The notes under the pieces are model-generated. The model was given only the letters and a program-made list of their open reading frames with translations, searched no databases and was not told the origin of the DNA. Positions 19,503 through 20,649 of a stretch of DNA of 20,649 bases are shown here, piece after piece. The DNA is from VRUE01 sp036406595. GTDB taxonomy: Bacteria; Actinomycetota; Thermoleophilia; Solirubrobacterales; 70-9. Made by a program: the position numbers and the translations under genes. How positions within the stretch are numbered: position 1 is the stretch's first letter; each line of letters begins with the position of its first letter. The DNA lies in the NCBI GenBank assembly GCA_036406595.1, contig DASXAR010000053.1, positions 1 to 20,649 of the forward strand, in the 5' to 3' direction.

Positions 19503-20649
19503 ATGAGCGGCGGGAAGAGCAAGAGCGCGGCGCGTGCGGGGCTGATAGCCGGGGTGGCCGGCACCGGCCTGACCGCGGCCGCGCTGGGTGCTGCCTGGCA
19601 CTGGCTGGCGAGGCGGCCGCTGCCGAAGCAGACCGGGACGATCGAGCTCGATGGCCTGGAGGGGGCGGTGCGGGTGCGCCGCGACCGCTGGGGGGTTCCC
19701 CACGTCGAGGCCGGCAGCAGCGGCGACCTCTGGTTCGCCCAGGGCTTCTGCCACGGCCAGGATCGCCTCTGGCAGATGGACTTCTATCGGCGGGTCGTCT
19801 CAGGGCGGGTCTCCGAGTTCGCCGGCCGCGAGGCCCTCGTCGTCGATCGGTTGATGCGGACGCTCGGCATGCGCCGCGCCGCGGAGGGCGAGGTGGGGGG
19901 GCTCGACCCCGACGTGCGCGGTGTGCTCGACCGCTTCTGCGCCGGCGTCAACGCGGCTGTCGCGAGCGCCCGGGCACTGCCATTCGAGATGCAGCTCCTG
20001 CGCCTCGACTTCGAGCCCTGGGCGCCACTCGACATTCTCAGCCTCGGCAAGCTGCTCGCCTTCGGGCTCTCGACGAACTGGGAGAAGGAGCTTCTGCGCT
20101 CCGACATGACCCGCGCCCTCGGCCCGGAGCTGGCGGCGCGGCTCGACCCGGGATACCCGGCCGGGAACCCTGCCGTCACCCAGGAACCGTGGTCGGGAGA
20201 GGGCCTCGCCCTCGCCGAGCAGATCGACGCCGTGCGCCGCTCGATCGGGCTTGCCGCCGAGGCGAGCGGCTCCAACAACTGGGCGGTGAGCGGGAGTCTC
20301 AGCGCCACCGGCTCGCCGCTGATCGCCGGCGATCCACACCTGCCGCCGAGCATGCCCGGCATCTGGTTCCAGGTGGGGATGACGCTCGGCGACCGCTTCG
20401 TGCGGGGCGCCTCCCTGCCCGGGATGCCGGGCGTCTACCTGGGCCAGAACAACGACGTCTGCTGGACCTTCACCAACGTGATGGCCGACATCGAGGACCT
20501 CTTCGTCGAGAGGGTGGACGGCGACCGCTACCTGTTCGAAGGCGAGTGGCGGCCGCTGGAGACGGTGCGCGAGGAGATCTCCGTCAAGGGCCGCGAGCGG
20601 CCCGTCGAGCTGGAGGTGCGGCTCACCCACCACGGTCCGATCGTCAACG
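19503..20649 (+). CDS. penicillin acylase family Ntn hydrolase (3' partial)
   Basis: 382 residues visible, cut by the window end; full members are about 700-800. N-terminal membrane segment (AGLIAGVAGTGLTAAALGAA, about 12-31) indicates export. The alpha-subunit hallmarks are VRRDRWGVPHVEAGS and FAQGFCHGQDRLWQMDFYRR. The autocatalytic site is ASGSNNWAVSG with Ser257 as the nucleophile that becomes the beta-subunit N-terminus after processing, followed by PLIAGDPHLP and GASLPGMPGVYLGQNNDVCW, both typical. The family cleaves amide bonds of N-acyl compounds such as beta-lactams or acyl-homoserine lactones; which one is not readable from sequence. ATG 19503 lies 16 nt after the MBL gene stop, with only a poorly spaced AGGG before it. 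Confidence 0.92.
   Translation, partial: MSGGKSKSAARAGLIAGVAGTGLTAAALGAAWHWLARRPLPKQTGTIELDGLEGAVRVRRDRWGVPHVEAGSSGDLWFAQGFCHGQDRLWQMDFYRRVVSGRVSEFAGREALVVDRLMRTLGMRRAAEGEVGGLDPDVRGVLDRFCAGVNAAVASARALPFEMQLLRLDFEPWAPLDILSLGKLLAFGLSTNWEKELLRSDMTRALGPELAARLDPGYPAGNPAVTQEPWSGEGLALAEQIDAVRRSIGLAAEASGSNNWAVSGSLSATGSPLIAGDPHLPPSMPGIWFQVGMTLGDRFVRGASLPGMPGVYLGQNNDVCWTFTNVMADIEDLFVERVDGDRYLFEGEWRPLETVREEISVKGRERPVELEVRLTHHGPIVN

Noticed and set aside
19800..20633. 277-codon minus-strand frame over the penicillin acylase gene
   Set aside because: The plus-strand frame shows the GSNNWAV nucleophile and other family motifs; the antisense frame has none.

Overview
The window is GC-rich and gene-dense, with GAG/GTG/CTC-dominated codons and many 1-4 nt start/stop overlaps. 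A fused PafB-PafC regulator, a WS/DGAT acyltransferase, a MrfA-type helicase and probable leaderless transcripts fit an actinobacterium. The overall style suggests the Thermoleophilia/Solirubrobacterales side, but that placement is inference. No mobile element, CRISPR array or rRNA was seen, and there is one tRNA. No gene-free stretch exceeds about 170 bases.

Layout: (1) 3-2530 (+), the 3' part of a MrfA/DUF1998 helicase coupled to a LOG-like (TIGR00725) protein. (2) 2539-4477 (-), a GNAT acetyltransferase and a membrane-anchored GH15-like glycosidase that overlap unusually deeply. (3) 4546-6118, tRNA-Phe(GAA), a MmcQ/YjbR protein coupled to a second GNAT, and a convergent macrodomain hydrolase. 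(4) 6166-8097, a STAND ATPase with a C-terminal HTH, divergent from the macrodomain gene across 47 bp. (5) 8180-11629, a 1149-residue exported multidomain protein with a possible papain-like Cys-His-Asn site. (6) 11734-13095, a wax ester synthase/diacylglycerol acyltransferase. (7) 13117-15441, a toxic-ion block: arsR-aquaporin-arsC on the minus strand, divergent from a fluoride riboswitch and two coupled fluC genes. (8) 15498-19486 (+), a YhaM-like OB/HD nuclease, the fused PafBC regulator behind a possible short leader ORF and hairpin, and an MBL-fold hydrolase that appears to start with CTG. (9) 19503-end, a penicillin-acylase-family Ntn hydrolase cut by the window edge.

Functional logic: block 7 is the clearest system. 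Arsenate would be reduced by ArsC and the arsenite could leave through an aquaporin rather than a pump, under an ArsR with an N-terminal Cys-Cys pair. On the other side of the same intergenic region, fluoride would be sensed by an RNA whose pseudoknot strand can also pair with the fluC Shine-Dalgarno sequence, which suggests a translational switch. The nuclease, PafBC and helicase genes suggest nucleic-acid maintenance. Several start codons (4677, 6118, 6166, 8180, 15498, 16624, 14511) lie 6-9 nt after a TAnnnT/CACAAT -10-like box with no Shine-Dalgarno sequence, as expected for leaderless mRNAs.
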